Positions 45,601 through 60,600 of a DNA stretch of 64,000 nucleotides are shown here, in pieces. Origin of the DNA: Maylandia zebra (lineage: Eukaryota > Chordata > Actinopteri > Cichliformes > Cichlidae); assembly GCF_041146795.1 (NCBI RefSeq), contig NC_135185.1:13055529-13119528 (forward strand), written 5' to 3'. Made by a program: the position numbers and the translations under genes. Below the pieces are notes generated by a model. That model did not search any database. It was not told the origin of the DNA and was given only the letters and a program-made list of their open reading frames with translations. The first letter of the stretch is position 1, and the number at the start of each line of letters is the position of its first letter.

Positions 45601-48600
45601 GCATCACTGGCATTGTAGCATCTGGCTCCAGAACCTGTGGAACCAAGAAAAGCAGAACACACAGACAATAAATAACTTGTTAAGCGATCTCCCCTTATAC
45701 GAATCGACATCAGTTTTGGCATTACGTGGCTCAAAATTTAAGACCACCTACTCTTTTCACTCAGCAAGCACACTGACTTCAGATGAGCCAGAAAAGACAA
45801 ACAGATGCGTGTTATGTGCACTTTATATTTGGTAAGGTCCACGCATGTTACACCACCTGTTTCGTCCCAGTAAGTTAGCACATACATGTTTCTTCTCTGT
45901 CTGGCAGTTGCTATTATCCTTTGGGGCTGTGTGGAACATGTATGCCTACACATATCCGCTAATGCAATAAGTATGTAAGGAAGGAAGGTGTTTAATATGG
46001 TATATAGATCAAAATGTTGAAGCAGATTCAAACCAGGAGGAAACATGACTGCAGTAATCATTCCACATAAACTGTAAACCCCCTCTTAGAAGTAGATTCT
46101 GATCTTTTTCCACAAATGTAAATTGTTGCAGCTAGGTGCATTTTACAAACTCTTTGTGAATAGTCGGGCAGTATATTTTTAAAATAATTTTTACCCATTT
46201 CATATAATTTGAAAAAAAAAAAAAAGACAAGCAGACATAGTTTTTAAATTCCTTGAATTCCACACACAGATGTATACATACACAGTGCTTTTACAACACT
46301 TTTGATCATTAATAAATCTTACCAGCACTCAAGTAGGTCTTGATGGTGGTATAAACGTACTGCTGTTCAAACTCAGAGCTGTTGTATGCGAAGTTATTTC
46401 CCATCACATAGACCCTGTTGAAAGGAAAATGATGAAAAACGTGGTCATCATGTAATTAATTCACTTATCTTGAGACACAATGAAAAAGAGACTTACAGTT
46501 TCTGGAAGGCAAAACATGAGGCGTTCTGCACTTCGTCGGGGCTGATGAGGCTCTTGCTGAGGAATCTAAGATAGTTCCTCAGTCGTAGGTCAAACCATAA
46601 ATTAGCCTCAGCTCTGCTCCTGCTATTCAGCGCAGAAGGCCAAATACAGGGGAGGATCACCTTCTTTACATTGTCTTGAACATCCTCCTAGGGTATAACA
46701 CATACGTTTTCACATGTAATGACAAACTGAAGTATAACTGTCAATTTAAGTGACAAGCAGTATTCTTGCTTGAATACTGCTAAGGTCAGTATACATTTTC
46801 TGTGAAGCCAATAATGTTGTATGTAAAACGTAGACAGTATTTAAGGGACATACAGTCTCAAGGAAGGCAGAAGTGTTGTTGTAGTTGTTGAAGATGACAC
46901 AGATGTCAGTACTGTTACCAATCACATTGGGCTGACTAAGGAACTGGCCAAGCTCTGAGGTGCTGATGGTATCCAGAAGCTGGAGAAAGATTAAAAAACA
47001 AAACAGAATACATAACTTAATATATTATATTAGTGCACAGGTGTGTGCTATTTTATTTCCTTATTTATCTATTTTTTACCTCTGATTTGCGCATTGGTGG
47101 CAGAAGTGACACTAACGTGGACAAATCTGGAAAACCAAAGCTGAGGAAAGTGTTCCTCAGATAGACATAGAAGCTTCCACCACCGTAACACTTGAGTGGT
47201 GGTGGACCTGTTTTTAACACAAAGGAAATCACTTTTTAAACTAACATTGATTTGGTTACACATGTCACATCTGAAGAACAAACAAGTGAAAACAAAACAG
47301 TAACTTATGTCACAGATGTTTTTCATTATTAGCTTTTGAGTTAACAAACCTTGAAGGAAGACAATGATGTTTTTGTAGATCTCGCTTTGGGTGCTGCTGC
47401 TGAGTGTTGTGGTCAATGTGTCCAGCAATGCAAACCTAAATTCAGACAAATTGGAAAAAAACAATTATAGAAATATCGATCAAACGCCACTTCATTTGAT
47501 CCAGAATCCTCCACATAACATTTACCCCAAGGTGTTTTTGATCACAGCAAATATACAGCAATTTCTAAAACTGAGTGTACAAATTCTTACATCTCTTGGC
47601 TGCTGTTACAACTCCTTTTTATCCCGATGCTGAATAAGGGTGTCACCAGGCTGGAAGAGAGGTTGGTCAGGAGAGGACTCAGGCGAACTCTGAGCCATAG
47701 CAGGAAGTCTCCATCACTGACAGTTGGAGATGACAGATTCCCTCTGTTGAAAACTGCTTCAAGGAATGCAGACTTCACTTCCTGTGAGTAGTTAGCTGAG
47801 TGGACCTGGGGTGAAATTACATAGCATGAGTAAAATGCTTACAAGAAAGTAAAAAGTATTTGAATTTGAACCATAATCCAGCTGTTAGTTTTGAAACACA
47901 GCTGAATTTTAATAACCTGTTTTTCCCCATTGTGTTATCCAGAATTACTTTTTTAACTTTCAACGTCTGGCTTAGAACTGTTTACAAGTCAAAAGCTTAA
48001 ACTGCAGCTTACAACCAAAAGATGGTGTGGAAACGCTGCACAGAAGAAATGGCATCAGTTTTTTTTTTTAACTAAAACAACCTGTTTTGATATCTGAACA
48101 GCACTGTCTGACAGAAATGATCATAACCTTTTAACACAGAGTTGTGATATATACATTTCAAAGATTATATGTCAGGACCACAGAAACAAACAACCTTCTC
48201 CTTAACTTCCTTGATGGTCGTGCCAAGCCTGTCTTTCTGAGAGTGGTTTCACAACAGTTAATCACATATTCACAATTAATTCCTAAACCAAAGCAAGTAT
48301 GTGTGTTGCCTAAACTACAAATATAAACTAAAGATACAAAGGCACACTGATGCCTACACTAACCATAAAGCAGCAGACGGAAATAACTACTTACTCTAAC
48401 AATTGTGAACAAATGTAAAGCCTAGCTGCCCAAACCTAAGCCCCGCCCCCCAAAAAACAAACCAACCAAAAACACTTCCCTGAGGCTGCAATGAATGGAT
48501 GAATGAATGAATGGATGACAAAACAAATAAATAAATAAATAAAACGTTGCCTTAACCTATCTAAACCCAGATTGAAAGTCAAAACTAGCTATCTAAACGA

Positions 48601-51600
48601 ACTGCCAAGAAAGGTAAGAATTAGAGATGGCTGAGAGGTCAAATGTACTGCAACTTAAGAGAGCAATAACAAATAGACACAAGCCACAAAAGCACAAAAA
48701 AGACAATAATAGAAAATTAAAACACAAAATACGTTAAAGCACAAGAGAAATTTCTCAAAAACAACAGAAGTGTTTTGGGGGAGACTTTAAGGTGACGGAA
48801 CAACTGCGGAAGTGAAAGAAAACAAAACAAAAAACTGGGAACTAAAAAGAAGAGGAGGATTCTTCACTATTGCGAGGGAGAAAAACATGTAAGGAAATCT
48901 GTGTTTTGATCGCATGAGTCATATACTACTGCAGATTAGTAATGCGCGAATCAAGAACGAATCGTTCTATACTCGAGAATCACTTTACTGACTCGTGAAT
49001 CATGATTCACAAGCCCAACTGACTCACTGACTCATCCCTGTTGCTGTTAGCAAACTAATTTCATTAGTAGAAATATATCTAGCTTTTAATTAAAATTGTG
49101 TGGAAAAAAACAACAGCCAAAAACATTTCTGCTCTGAACTGGAAGAAAAATCCCTGGGTAGACAGCTCACATCAAGACAATAGCTCATTGGTTCACCGTA
49201 GCATCGCTCTGCTAACATGCTAACAGCACATTTGAGTTACTCACCCCCTCCCTTCCTGCGCTGAATCGTAGCATGAACGAATCACTCAGGACTCACTCAC
49301 CCTCTCCCTCCTGTGCTGAATCTTAGCATGAACGAATCACTCACTCACTCACCCCCTCCCTCCTGGCTCACAGCTTCTTCTTCTTGGTTGGCAACCAATG
49401 TTATGGAGCATTACCGCCCCCTGGCACACAGCTCAGAGGACATTTAGATGAGAAAATATATATTTGACAAATTTGAGGAAAATACTAATAAAATAAAATA
49501 AAAATGAATAAAATAAATGTTCCCTTTAGATATCTTTTTTTTGCTCTATAAAAATAGTTGTTTTTCTTTTTCAATCACTCATCTTAGCAGTAGGATTTAC
49601 ATGAAAAGAGAAACAAATTAAGTTTGAGTGAAAATGTACATGTTTTAATGTACAGGGCTGTTTCGAGGTGACCGACTGGGAAACACTCTGTGAGCCTCAC
49701 GCCGAGGACATCAATGGGCTTACTGAGTGTATCACAGGCTACATAACTTTCTGCACCGACTCCATTGTTCCAGCTCAGACTGTTCATTGTTACCCAAATA
49801 ACAAGCCGTGGGTGACTAAGGACATCAAAGCCCTCCTCAACAACAAGAAGAGGGCTTTCAGAGGGGGCAACAAAGAGGAGGTGAGGAAGATCCAGGTGTT
49901 ACTAAAGGACAAGATCAGAGAGGCTAAGGACAATTACAGGAGGAAGCTGGAGTGGAAACTCCAGCAGAACAGCATGAGAGAGATGTGGAGGGGCATGAAG
50001 ACCATCACTGGATTCAGGCCAACCAACAGCAGGGGAGCTGAGGGAGGTGAGAATAGAGCCGACGAGTTGAATCTGTTTTTCAATAGATTCGACACCACAG
50101 TGTCTGCTCCCACCCCCACAACCTCACCTGCAGTCAGCCTGGAATCCAGAGCCACACCACTGTGCCAGCCTCTCTCTTCACATGTTGCCTCCTGTGAGAT
50201 TCCTGACACCCCTCCCCCACCCATCACCTTCACTCAATACCAGGTTGAGATGCAAATGAGGAGACTTCACTCAGGCAAGTCTGCTGGACCAGACGGAGTG
50301 AGTCCCCTTGTCCTCAAGACCTGTGCCCCCCAGCTGTGTGGAGTCTTTCATAAACTGTTTATGCTGAGTCTGAGTCTGCAGAGGGTCCCGGTGATGTGGA
50401 AGACATCATGCCTCGTCCCTGTACCAAAGACGCCTCGTCCCAGTGGCCCCCAGGATTACAGGCCCGTGGCACTGACCTCCCACATCATGAAGACCCTGGA
50501 AAGGCTCATCCTGGACCAGCTGCGACCCATAGTAAGACCACATCTGGATCCCCTTCAGTTCGCTTATCAGCCTCGTCTCGGAACAGAGGACGCCATCATC
50601 TACCTGCTCAATCGTGTCTACACCCATCTGGACCAGCCGGCGAGCACTGTGAGGGTCATGTTTTTTGACTTTTCCAGTGCTTTCAACACCATCAGGCCGA
50701 CCCTCCTGGGTGATAAGTTAGCAGCGATGCAGGTGGATGATTCTCTGGTGTCCTGGATTGTTGATTACCTGACAGGAAGACCACAATATGTACGTCTCCC
50801 ACAGTGTGTGTCTGACAAGGTGATTAGCAACACAGGGGCACCACAGGGGACTGTCCTCTCCCCCTTCCTCTTCACCCTCTACACCACAGACTTCAGCCAC
50901 TGCACAGAGACATGCCATCTTCAGAAGTTTTCTGATGACTCTGCGGTGGTTGGATGCATCAGCAGGGATGATGAGACAGAGTACCGGGCTGTGGTCGACT
51001 CCTTTGTCACGTGGTGTGAGCAGAATCATCTGCAGCTCAACGTGGCAAAGACCAAGGAACTGATCGTGGACTTCAGGAAGACCAGGAAACACTTGACCCC
51101 TGTTTCAATCCAGGGGGTCAGTGTTGACATTGTGGAGGACTATAAATACCTTGGAGTACACATTGACAATAAACTGGACTGGGCTAAAAACACCACAGCA
51201 CTTTACAGGAAGGGCCAGAGTCGTCTCTATTTTTTGAGGCGACTGAGGTCCTTCAACATCTGCCAGAAAATGCTGAGGATTTTCTATGAGTCTGTTGTGG
51301 CCAGTGCGATCCTCTATGCTGTTGCATGCTGGGGGAGCAGGCTGAGGGTCGCAGATGCCAACAGACTTAATAAACTGATCCGTAAGGCCAGCAATGTTGT
51401 GGGGATGGAGCTGGACTCCCTCAAGGTGGTGTCGGAGAGGCGGATGCTGTCCAAGATAAAGACAATGTTGGATAACACCTCCCACCCACTCCATGACATG
51501 TTGGTCAGTCACAGGAGCTCGTTCAGTGAGAGACTGAGATTACCGAAAAGCACCACTGAACGACACAGGAAATCATTCCTGCCTGTGGCCATCTCCCTGT

Positions 51601-54600
51601 ACAACGCATCCACTTAACACACTGTTTGCTGCTACAGCTACACATGTTTCTTTTCCAACTATTTATTTATAAGTGACTTATGTATGTATGTATGTATATA
51701 TATGTATATATTGTACTATTCTTAGTTAGCGTATTGTCTGTCTTGTATTAATGTTGGTTTAAAATGGAGCACTGTAACAAAAAATAATTTCCCCCAGGGA
51801 TCAATAAAGTATTCTGATTCTGATTCTGATTCTGATTTTGCACTCTCTGGTCAACTGACTCAGTGACTCAATGACTCAAAAAACTCGATTCACTTTGGTG
51901 AGTAACTCATTCAAACTCGATTCAGTAAAAAGAATCGAATTTACCATCACTACTGCAGATACATATTTGATATTAGCTGTTTCTGCTTAGATTGGTCGTG
52001 TCCAAATTCATGGGCTGCATCCTCCTGAGGACGCATTTGTAGACCGATTACGACACAGCGACGCACCGAAGGCTGTCCAAATTCGTAGAATCCTCCGAAT
52101 GCAGCCAACAAGTGTGACCTCCTTTTCCCCGAATTTGACGGATGGGTCGGGTGTTTCCTTCGTGGCCCACCATATCCCAGAATTCATAGCGTGGCCCAGC
52201 CAAACTCCAGTTTCCGGCAATGGCGGCCGCTACTAAGTTTTAAAATTACTCCTATTAATCTTTATGGGTCACAAAATAAACTTTTAACATATTTTCAGGC
52301 GAGAATGTGGGTGTGTAAACTTCAAATATCTGCTCGATTTATCAAGATATCGCATATTTGCAAAAGTGCTTTGATGTTTTTAGAGACGTCTGTTACCCAC
52401 CAGCTCGATAGCTAGCCGAGAGCTCGAGGGTCACTGAAGCCGCTGAGAACGGCACAACGCCCGGCACATCATTTTCAGATCACTGCAGACTTTCGCTACT
52501 CAGGTTAAACGTAATATATAAGTCACTTAGACAACCTAAAAATTTTATTGTTTGGCTTTTTTCAGTGTTTTATTTGTTCGTGAGTCAATCGGTTTGGCTG
52601 AGATTAAAGTTATTAGATTAGATTAGATAAAATAAAACTTTATTAATCCCCCGGGTGGGTTCCTCCTTAGTTTTCACACAGCTGAATAAACGTCAAACAG
52701 AAAACTGACTAAACAGAAGTGTGAGATGGTCGAGAATTTACACCAGTGTCCTGTTATATTTTAGATAGCAAGGAGCAGATGGCCAAGTTTATTAAACTCC
52801 ACCGAGACAGCGGTGACGCTAATCAGAAGGCTAGACCGTCCAATTTCACAGCTGTTTACTTCCGGCCTACCCGACCTTCTGAGGACCTGGCCCACGTAGA
52901 CCGCGAACGTCGGGTCCTCAGGAGGATGCAGCCCATGAATATGGACACGACTATTGTCAGTTCCACAACTGTTCCGTCACTTTATTCTGTCCCCAAAAAC
53001 ACTTACCTTGTGTTACCTTTAAGTCATTTATGTTACCATGTATAGGTAAGCTAACTGTTTTAATAGTAGGCGTTTGCTAGCCACTATTAAAAGCAAGTGT
53101 CCATTAAAAAAGCTAATGGTTTGAAATTACTTCCAGTAATAATGCAGTAACAAAGTGTCACAGCAGTATAGAGATTGAAAATGTGGCGTCATTCAGGGGT
53201 AAAACCGCAAAGGATTCTGGGAACTCGTGGCAAGAGGTACTAGCGCACGCAGGCTTTCAATTGAAATTACATTACACAGCGATAAAAAGAAACACAAAAA
53301 ATTGCAAGAAGCTGTTGTATTATTAACTGCAATAGCCGGTCGCATGACAGCCACGGGAAGCCGACGGGTAAAGAGATCGGTTGTTATCGGATTATGTCGT
53401 TGAAGAGAAATTGTTCAAGCCATGTTTCCGAAGTAACAAAGAGCCAACGTATGGCCTGGATTGCAGCCATTCGAAGACCAAATATAACGTCCCAGAACAC
53501 TCCAGCTCACATGTTAGTCTGCTCCAAGCATTTCCACAAAGGTAAGTGTTTTGTTGTAGTTAATACGTCATTTTTCATAACATCATTCGTGATATAGGTT
53601 ACAAGCAAGTCTGGTGCTAAACAGAAATTGTCGCGCTATGCTCCTTTGTTTATTGTGCATAAATAGTGAATTGTCCTGACACAATATTGTGTTTCGCTTG
53701 TTATTACCATGGTACATTGACAAAAACATATACTTTTATTCACAGGGTAAAAAAGGTTTTTTTGTATCACTAATTGCCCAGTACGATTACAGCATACAAT
53801 ATTATTGTCACTGCTACATTTCTGTAATGCGAACCAGAAATTATTTCCAATACTAATTAATTACTAATGAGCTTAAAGGTCCTATTAATAAACGTTTAAC
53901 GAATGTGTATTTATGAAGACGATTTGTGAGACTGGTAAACTTATGATATGTACGATGGTCTTTCGTTCTACACGGTGCATTTCAAGGTCCTGTACCCATC
54001 CGTCGGTAAACTGTACCTGTTACTAAACTTCATGAGTGTATGCACTCACTCCAAGAACCGTATAATTATATATATGATCGTGGTGAAGGTTGGGCAGCAC
54101 GCTAACGTATTTTGTCCATTCTGTGTGCTCGTAAGGGTCTTACCCTTTCACTCCTTTGATTTTTTCCTCGTATCTTTTCTTTGACTTTTTATCAAGTCTG
54201 TCTTTGTACGGACCGGCATTGTTCTCCTTCGTTTTGTACATAACTTTTTTGGGGGGCAAAGAAAAAGCAAGAAGGTATTGGAACCGGAGAATGAACGTTT
54301 TGCGGTGTTGCAAATGCTTACGTTTGATGCATTGCTTTGATTGTTTTGCCACGAGTACCCGGCATGCAATGCGCGAAAGTCACATGGTCTGTCAATCTTT
54401 ATAGTAAGTAAGTATACCTTTCAGCATGACTATACAGCAATAGTCATGTCACTGGCAGTTTTTAATTTTCAGTTTCTATACAATTTCAGCATTAACCTGA
54501 AAAAATGCAGCTTTTCTATTGAGTTTAGTGTAGTTTATTTCCTGGGGGAAATTCCCCAGCTTTATTCATAAAACTAAGAAAACTATGATGATTACCTTAA

Positions 54601-57600
54601 TAGCTGGTGAGACTTCATCAAAGAAAGCGCCAAAGTCAAAAGGATTGATGACTGCCATGACGTTCATAACATCTTCCTTGCTCTTTAGCTGGGAAGGAGT
54701 TGCTGCAAGGTTGACCACCTGACTAAAAGTGAGCAGATCTGCTATATTCACCTGGAAGATACAACCAGCAATTCAGTAAGAAAACAAAAACAAGTTGGCA
54801 TATGCCTACATTTGTTTTCTTCAATTCACTGTGAGGGACACTATATGTTTTTCACTTATTTACCTTTAACCCTCTAAGGTTAATTCATCATAGGGGGTAA
54901 CCCCACTCTATTATTGCTGCACACCCAAAACATTTTTTTGGACGTAAAATATTCTAGAATGTTGTTTTACTGTTCTCAGGGAGGACAAGAACTAAAATTT
55001 ATGGCTTACCATGGAGATGTTGAAGTCTTTGAGGTCAGAGTATGATGTATATTGGACAAATGGACCCAGATTTGCTTTAACCCATTGGGCATCACTCTCA
55101 TTTTGTTGCCTGCAAGCTAAGGCATGCAGACAAAAGTTAGGATGTGCTCAATTTAGCAAGGTTTGTGACTGGTAGAGATGAAAGAATTTAAGTTTTTTGT
55201 CTGAGTGCTTTTCAAGACATTTCACTCTGGAAAGCACATAACGCACCCTATGTCTGCCCTACCTGGCTCATTGATGGCATTTTCAGCATTTCTTAGATAG
55301 CCCAGCAGACCATGTGTGATCTCTTGCCGTCTGTACAGTGGCATCTCCTGGATAACTGAAGCCAACCCACTCACACTGCAACAGTTGAAAGAAAACGTTC
55401 TCATGCTGTTCTTTGTCAGTATTGTCATTTTCATTTGCAACAAAATCTTGATTGCTCCAAGAAAACTACTCACATGACTTGGTAATTCATGCAGCTGATG
55501 TTTGTGGTTGTGTTTATGAGCATTTCTGGAGTAAAACTGGCAAGGATAGGAATCAGTTTCACATGGAACCAAAGTTCATAGTCGTTTGTCGTGAAAGTGG
55601 AGAAATGTGGACTGATGATGATGAAGGTCGTATTCATGATCCGATCTCTCACAACAGGCTGGAAATGTGGGGTCTGTCATATTAAAGTGGAAAAAGACAT
55701 AAGCAAAGGTGAGATTGCATGTTGGAAGTACACCCATACAACATGGTACAAAAGCTGTAACCATTTGTTTTCTAAGATACAATAGCCAACAATGGATGTA
55801 GCGGTTGAGACCTATGTTTTATTCTGTGTTTACTTCTGGAATCAAATATCTGCATTGTCCTCCTTCACCCTTTTAGGAGGCTAGCCTACCTGTCCATTGG
55901 CTGTCAGCTGTGTCAGGAATTCATCCACATTTTTTAGAACATTGCCCTCTTCAAGTTTTTCAAACACAAGATCAATAAAATCTGTGTTATTTGAGGCTCC
56001 AGAGCTCAGTAGCAGCTGTGCCACCTCAGAGGGATTGAGCGTTGACAACAATCCAGCCTACAACAGGGAATCAACATAATATCAGACAACAGTAATGACC
56101 AATGCTGTGGGTAAAGGATTAGTGTTTGCAACCAAAGAAAGTGTGCTCTATGATTTGCTTGTATTTTTGATATGGCAAAATAAACTCCTGTGTTTGTCTT
56201 CTTAAGTCTACAATTTTGTTTTCCTGTTCTTAAGGGAGGACTAGAAGTGCAATGTAGGGCTTACCGTAGAGATGTTGAAGTCTTTGAGGTCAGAGTATGA
56301 TGTATATTGCACGAATGGACCCAGATTTGCTTTAACCCATTGGGCATCACTCTCATTTTGTTGCCTGCAAGCTACAAACAAAAGTTAGGATGTGCCAAAT
56401 TTAGGAAGGTTTTTGACAGGTAGACATGAAAGAATTTGTGGGCAAGTTTTTTGTCTGAGTGCTTTTCAAGACATTTCACACTGGAAAACACATAACGCAC
56501 CCTATGTCTGCCCTACCTGGCTCATTGATGGCATTTTCAGCATTTCTTAGGTAGCCCAGCAGACCATGTGTGATCTCTTGCCGTCTGTACAGTGGCATCT
56601 CCTGGATAACTATAGCCAACCCACTCACACTGCAACAGTTGAAAGAAAACATTCTCATGCTGTTTTTTGTCACTATTGTCATTTTCATTTGCAACAAAAT
56701 CTTGATTGCTCCAAGAAAACTACTCACATGACTTGGTAATTCATGCAGCTGATGTTTGTGGTTGTGTTTATGAGCATTTCTGGAGTAAAACTGGCAAGGA
56801 TAGGAATCAGTTTCACATGGAACCAAAGTTCATAGTCGTTTGTCGTGAAAGTGGAGAAATGTGGACTGATGACGATGAAGGTCGTATTCATGATCCGATC
56901 TCTCACAACAGGCTGGAAATGTGGGGTCTGTCATATTAAAGTGGAAAAAGACATAAGCAAAGGTGAGATTGCATGTTGGAAGTACACCCATACAACATGG
57001 TACAAAGGCTGTAACCATTTGTTTTCTAAGATACAATAGCCAACAATGGATGTAGCGGTTGAGACCGATGTCTTATTCTGTGTTTACTTCTAGAATCAAA
57101 TATCCGCATTGTCCTCCTTCACCCTTTTAGGAGGCTAGCCTACCTGTCCATTGGCTGTCAGCTGTGTCAGGAATTCATCCACATTTTTTAGAGCGTTGCC
57201 CTCTTCAAGTTGTTTAAGCACAAGATCAATAAAATCTGTGTTATTTGAGGCTCCAGAGCTCAGTAGCAGCTGTGCCACCTCAGAGGGATTGAGCGTTGAC
57301 AACAATCCAGCCTACAACAGGGAATCAACATAATATCAGACAGCAGTAATGACCAATGCTATGGGTAAATGAATAGAGTTTGCAACCAAAGAAAGTGTGC
57401 TCTATGATTTGCTTGTATTTTTGATATGGCAAAATAAACTCCTGTGTTTGTCTTCTTAAGTCTACAATTTTGTTTTCCTGTTCTTAAGGGAGGACTAGAA
57501 GTGCAATGTAGGGCTTACCGTAGAGATGTTGAAGTCTTTGAGGTCAGAGTACGCTGTATATTGGACGAATGGACCCAGATTTGCTTTAACCCATTGGGCA

Positions 57601-60600
57601 TCACTCTCATTTTGTTGCCTGCAAGCTAAGGCATGCAGACAAAAGTTAGGATGTGCTCAATTTAGGAAGGTTTGTGACTGGTAGACATGAAAGAATTTAA
57701 GTTTTTTGTCTGAGTGCTTTTCAAGACATTTCACACTGGAAAACACATAATGCACCCTATGTCTGCTCTACCTGGCTCATTGATGGCATTTTCAGCATTT
57801 CTTAGGTAGCCCAGCAGACCATGTGTGATCTCTTGCCGTCTGTACAGTGGCATCTCCTGGATAACTGAAACCAACCCACTCACACTGCAACAGTTGAAAG
57901 AAAACATTCTCATGCTGTTCTTTGTCTCTATTGTCATTTTCATTTGCAACAAAATCTTGATTGCTCCAAGAAAACTACTCACATGACTTGGTAGTTCATG
58001 CAGCTGATGTTTGTGATTGTGTTTATGAGCATTTCTGGAGTAAAACTGGCAAGGATAGGAATCAGTTTCACATGGAACCAAAGTTCATAGTCGTTTGTCG
58101 TGAAAGTGGAGAAATGTGGACTGATGACGATGAAGGTCGCATTCATGATCCGATCTCTCACAACAGGCTGGAAAATTGGCATCTGTGAAATTGAGGTGGA
58201 AAAGAAGCTAAGCAATACAGAGACTGCATGTTGTAAATGTACTCATACAACATGTCACAAAGGTTGCAAACAAGTCTTCTCTATGATAGACTCCTTGAAG
58301 AGTTGTGTAGCGGTTTAGCAAATGTCTTATTCTGTCTTATCCTGCTGGAATAAAACACCAGGATTGTCCTCCTTCACCCTTTTAGAAGCCTAGCATACCT
58401 GTCCATTGGCTGTCAGTTGTGTGAGGAATCCATCCACATTTTCTAGAGCGTTGCCCTCTTGCAGTCGCTCAAACACACGATCAATCAAATCTGTGTTATT
58501 GGAGGCTCCCAAACTCAGTACCAGCTGTGCCACCTGAGAAGGACTGAGGACTGACAACAATTCAGCCTACAAAAGAGAACCAGCATAATATCAGACAGCA
58601 GTCATGGAAATGTTCTGGGTAAAAGAATTCCGTTTACAGGAAGATGTACATCTGCAGTTGGCACTCACAGCGGACAAATTAGGATTGAAGGCTTCCAAGT
58701 CCTGCACAGTTGCAAAATCAGAGAAGTCGCCAAGGTTTGCCTTTAGCCACGCTTGGCTCCCCGTGATAGATGAGACACAGCCAGGATCTGCAGAAAAAGC
58801 AAGAAAGTTATTGACAGGGTAATATACCACATGTTGTCATGGAAAAACCAAAGTGAGCTTGAGTTTCTCCTTTTACCTGTTGAGTCATTTCTTGACAAGA
58901 ACGGTTTGATGAAGTGAGTGAAGACTGCTTGCTGTGTGTCTCTGTCCATGGATGCCTTTTGGCTTCCAAATGCCTGAATGCTACATTTGAGAGAAAGCTT
59001 TCAACATCTAAACTTCTAGTCAACTGCACATTTGCAGAACAGAGCTATATGTCTCATATTTACTTACACAGTCTGGTATGTCTGGCAGCTGAAGTTTTTG
59101 GAGCTAAGGCAAAATAGGAAGTTGAAAGATGGAACGGCCAGAAACGGACGGATCTTTGTCTTGAACCAGCTGGTAATGAACTCCTCACTCTGTAGTTGTG
59201 CCTGGCTGAAGTTGTCAATTCTCACTTCTCCAAGAGCCTCGAGCACATTTGACGAGGTCGGGTAGGTGTTGTTGACGGCCTTGAATTGGCAGAAAAATAA
59301 TTGTAGCTGGACCCAAACTTCACGCAGGGAAATGGCAATATTGTGAAAATGTGATTTTGTACTTACCATGTTAGCAAATGTCTCAAGGGCCTGGTCCAGT
59401 ACAGCAGAGGCTTTTTGGAAGAAAAGCTTCCAGACTTCTACTGGGTATATGTTTTGGCTTTTCAGTGTGCAGTTCAGCAGTGTGACCAAGTTGCTGGATG
59501 TGAGATAGGGAGCCTTGAAAAAGAAAATTGACAAAGAATACAGCCATTTTGTCAGAGCTCATGGAGATTTGTCTCAGGACCATAATGGGCAAAATCCATG
59601 TTCTGTTTTTGGAGTTTAAAAAGGAATCTTACAGAGGAACAGGCATGTTCTGTGATGGTGAAATTGCACAGGGCTGCCGAGGAATTGCCAGCTGACAGGA
59701 TTTGCTCAAGTTTTGAACTGTGGAAAAAACACAATAAATTGAAATCCAATGTCCCCTTAATTACACTGTTAACAAATTTTACCTAGACAGAATCAACATT
59801 GAACAAAACGGCATTTCACCCACCCATCAACTCCATTACAAATGAGATTCACTGTGAAAAGAGAATGGTTGTGTGTCAGATAATAGTCCTTCAGAATGCA
59901 TTTATATCCTTAGAGTTGAAATGTGTACTTCTAGACAGACTTACCATGAACTGGGGTCACCTTGCACTGAAGACAAAGAGAATATGAGTGTTAGTATAGT
60001 GGAAACATCTTCTTCAAGTGTAAATACCTTGACTTTGTCACAGTTGGCCCAATTAGTGTGCCAAACCTGGATCAAATATTGGATAACCCATGTAAGACAC
60101 CCCCCACACCCACCCACCCACCCCCCAAAAAACTAATCTTACCACAAAGGAAGCTGGAACTGAGCAGCCTGTTTGAGAAGAAAAAGAAAGGAAACAAATC
60201 AATGGAGTAGTCATTACAGTGCTGGTACTGGGCTTTTGGGAAAAGTTTAGTCAGGAAAGCCCATTTGCCACATACGTGGGAATGTGTCCTGGAGGTACTG
60301 CTTGCTTGATCTCACGCCCTGTGAAAGGTCCAGTGGCAATGCTGCCAAACTCTGCGCAAGACCATCGTATCTAAAGGAAGAAAAGAATTCATTGTGACTT
60401 GTCAGGAGCCTCAGCTTGGCATTGTGCACACCCAAATGTCTAACTGTGGATATCAGAAATATCTTACACAGCCTGGTAGGATTCACAGGTGATGTTACTG
60501 GGGATCACCCGCAAGCTGCTAGGAAGGATGCTCGCCATCACAGGAACCAAATAAACCTGGAACCACTGTTGATAGTCTTCTGGCTGAAAGTCTTTAAGCT

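Larger units (their letters stand above)
48937..51952. mobile_element. Non-autonomous hAT element, interrupted by an L2 LINE
   Basis: The ends TAGTAATGCGCGAATC at 48937 and the inverted relative of TAGTGATGGTAAATTC ending at 51952 are flanked by the exact 8-bp duplication CTGCAGAT (48929-48936 and 51953-51960). Subterminal GACTCA/GAATC arrays occur on both sides (48955-49030 and 51850-51935). A roughly 50-bp unit (GCATGAACGAATCACTCA) is repeated near 49270 and 49325. The element lies in the intron between exons at 47805 and 54596. Confidence 0.9.

Noticed and set aside
52746-53045. 99-codon plus-strand frame as a host exon
   Set aside because: It spans the right terminal repeat of the inverted-repeat element ending at 52951, and a diverged copy exists at 6.7-7.3 kb, so it is repeat sequence.
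55452-55685. 77-codon plus-strand frames repeated at 56706, 61659 and 62914
   Set aside because: Opposite-strand shadows of exon b in the tandem cassettes; the minus-strand splice sites and phases identify the real coding strand.
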